Assembly: GCA_963816985.1 (NCBI GenBank)
Contig: CAWFMF010000004.1
Location: 3,596,001 to 3,660,000 of the forward strand
DNA: 64,000 bases
DNA from: JAIVJM01 sp963816985
GTDB taxonomy: Bacteria; Acidobacteriota; Blastocatellia; Pyrinomonadales; Pyrinomonadaceae
Direction: 5' to 3'
The notes below the pieces were generated by a model. The model saw nothing but the letters and a program-made list of their open reading frames with translations. It had not been told where the DNA came from and searched no databases. The translations under genes and the position numbers were made by a program. Of this stretch, positions 63,005 through 64,000 are shown piece after piece. Every line of letters starts with the position of its first letter. Positions within the stretch are counted from its first letter, which is position 1.

Positions 63005-63964
63005 TTACTGGTCTTTGCCGAGCACGTCGTCCATGTACTTGCGCAGTTTGGTTTCGATGGTCGAGATGTTGTTACGATTGTCCAGAGGGATATAAATCTT
63101 GCCGTCGAGGTCAACCGGGAACTTCGCGCCTTTCTCAAGGATAATCTGTGTCCGCTTCATCCCCTTCGCGCTCAGGAAATACCCCGCCTCGAAGACGACG
63201 TTATCGCGGGGTGCGCCCACGCCGGGCTCCGTCTGTGCGGCCCCGTCGCCCGCCGTCTTCTTCTCGGCTTCCAGCATGTCGTCCTTCGTGAAGAGGAAGA
63301 GGCCGCAGGTGCATAACTGCGCGGCCCGCTCGATCTCTTGGATGATGGAATCACCGCTGGGGAATTCGCGCCAGTCGAGGACTCTGATGTTGAGCTTGGT
63401 GAGGTAGAGGTTAATTGCGTCAGCCGTGGGCTGCGCCTTGCTGCTGTAGCCGAGGAAGACGTGGTAATGCTCGTTGACCTGCTTGAGCCACTCGTTGAAG
63501 GTGGCCTTGAAACCGCTCGACTTCGCCCAGTGCGAGACTGTGTCCTCGCGCGGGATGTCGAGGATGGCCCGCCCCAAGCCGTCCCAGACGATGCCCCTCG
63601 CAGCCACCTCCTCGTCCCTGATGACAAGCAGCGGCTTCGACTTTGCGATGGCGACTCCGCCTTCCAAGTGGCCGTACTCGGTCGGGCTGATAATCTTGTT
63701 GGGCACTTGCTTGGGCGGATCGAATATCTCGGTCGCGTCCCAGCGCGAGAAGGCGAGAATCAGCGCGCCTTGACAGAGCCCCATCAGTTCGCTTACCCCG
63801 TCGAAGTCGAATTTAATTTTTTCCGACATGCCGGGCGCGTAGAAGCCGAGCGGCTGAAGTCCGGCCTTGACCACCCGGTTGAGGATTGCCGTCTTGAATT
63901 GTTTCTGTCTCGCTGAGAGATTCTTAACGGGCGTGCTGACATAGACGCGAAACTTTTTCGCCAC
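63005..63964 (-). CDS. Two-domain protein with C-terminal TIR-like nucleotide-binding domain
   Basis: 319 residues from a GTG with GAGGAGG upstream. The C-terminal domain (about 168-319) resembles PF10137, the TIR-like domain found in CBASS Cap12 effectors and related proteins: HVFLGYSSKAQPTADAINLY, then DWREFPSGDSIIQEIERAAQ, PRDNVVFEAGYFLSAKGMKR (Glu259 as possible catalytic residue) and KFPVDLDGKIYIPLDNRN. The N-terminal domain (1-150; FRVYVSTPVKNLSARQKQFK, LILAFSRWDAT, TEYGHLEGGVAIAKSKPLLV) has a Rossmann-like look recalling nucleoside deoxyribosyltransferase/TIR-like folds. A defence role is plausible; its upstream neighbour is beyond the edge. Confidence 0.8.
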   Translation of the reverse strand: MAKKFRVYVSTPVKNLSARQKQFKTAILNRVVKAGLQPLGFYAPGMSEKIKFDFDGVSELMGLCQGALILAFSRWDATEIFDPPKQVPNKIISPTEYGHLEGGVAIAKSKPLLVIRDEEVAARGIVWDGLGRAILDIPREDTVSHWAKSSGFKATFNEWLKQVNEHYHVFLGYSSKAQPTADAINLYLTKLNIRVLDWREFPSGDSIIQEIERAAQLCTCGLFLFTKDDMLEAEKKTAGDGAAQTEPGVGAPRDNVVFEAGYFLSAKGMKRTQIILEKGAKFPVDLDGKIYIPLDNRNNISTIETKLRKYMDDVLGKDQ

Positions 63965-64000
63965 TGGCTCTGCCTCCTCGTGTCCGGGGTGAGATGCTAG

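Overview
The window is high-GC bacterial chromosome with dense single-copy metabolic genes and many secreted or membrane proteins. The mix suggests Acidobacteriota, probably Blastocatellia/Pyrinomonadales: DUF4097 beta-solenoid proteins beside an ECF sigma/anti-sigma pair, a DUF5916 outer-membrane protein, secreted M28, S9 and S12-type hydrolases, Tat-exported Ntn hydrolases, and very many palindromic intergenic repeats. The taxonomic call is inference; no rRNA, tRNA or CRISPR array was seen.

Layout. 1-6.5 kb (minus strand): 5' part of priA, a tandem pair of family-4-type uracil-DNA glycosylases (the downstream copy has lost its Fe-S cysteines), an MFS transporter, a small membrane protein, coaBC. 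6.7-12.5 kb (plus): two unknown proteins, a Tat-exported isoaspartyl peptidase, a FecR-like secreted protein, and UDP-sugar genes (ugd, 4-epimerase). 12.6-20.1 kb: mtnA, a DUF4383 protein, a rhodanese whose reading frame crosses an in-frame TGA followed by a SECIS-like hairpin (candidate selenoprotein), gatB, an SDR, a DUF4337 protein, dtd, a cyclophilin lipoprotein, a DUF6335-like protein. 20.3-22.3 kb: a pentapeptide-repeat/TIR protein, a composite hairpin and a 375-bp minisatellite. 22.3-35.6 kb: acnA, a K+ channel, aldehyde dehydrogenase, glycosylasparaginase, an OB-fold lipoprotein, a frameshifted DinB-like gene, two duplicated zinc-ribbon membrane proteins, a MidA/NDUFAF7-like methyltransferase, an M28 peptidase. 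35.9-40.1 kb: ppk1, a secreted protein with kinase-like motifs, and a DUF4956 membrane protein, which may form a polyphosphate locus. 40.3-45 kb (minus): a secreted tyrosine phosphatase and a hemE-hemH-hemY heme block. 45.2-51.1 kb: ECF sigma, anti-sigma and three DUF4097 proteins, with a shared promoter-like motif before the sigma gene and before the second DUF4097 gene. 51.4-59.2 kb: DUF5916 barrel protein, S9 peptidase, serine hydrolase. 59.4-63 kb: a three-subunit xanthine-dehydrogenase-family molybdenum hydroxylase. 63-64 kb: a two-domain protein with a C-terminal TIR-like domain.

Two features recur. Most gene 3' ends carry long, near-perfect inverted repeats of several sequence families, some of which run into coding ends. 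Four otherwise intact genes carry five frameshifts, each repaired by deleting one base, which suggests assembly errors more than decay. The best leads are the candidate selenocysteine rhodanese (14664-15008), the ppk1/kinase-like/DUF4956 cluster, the ECF sigma-DUF4097 regulon, and the hairpin families.
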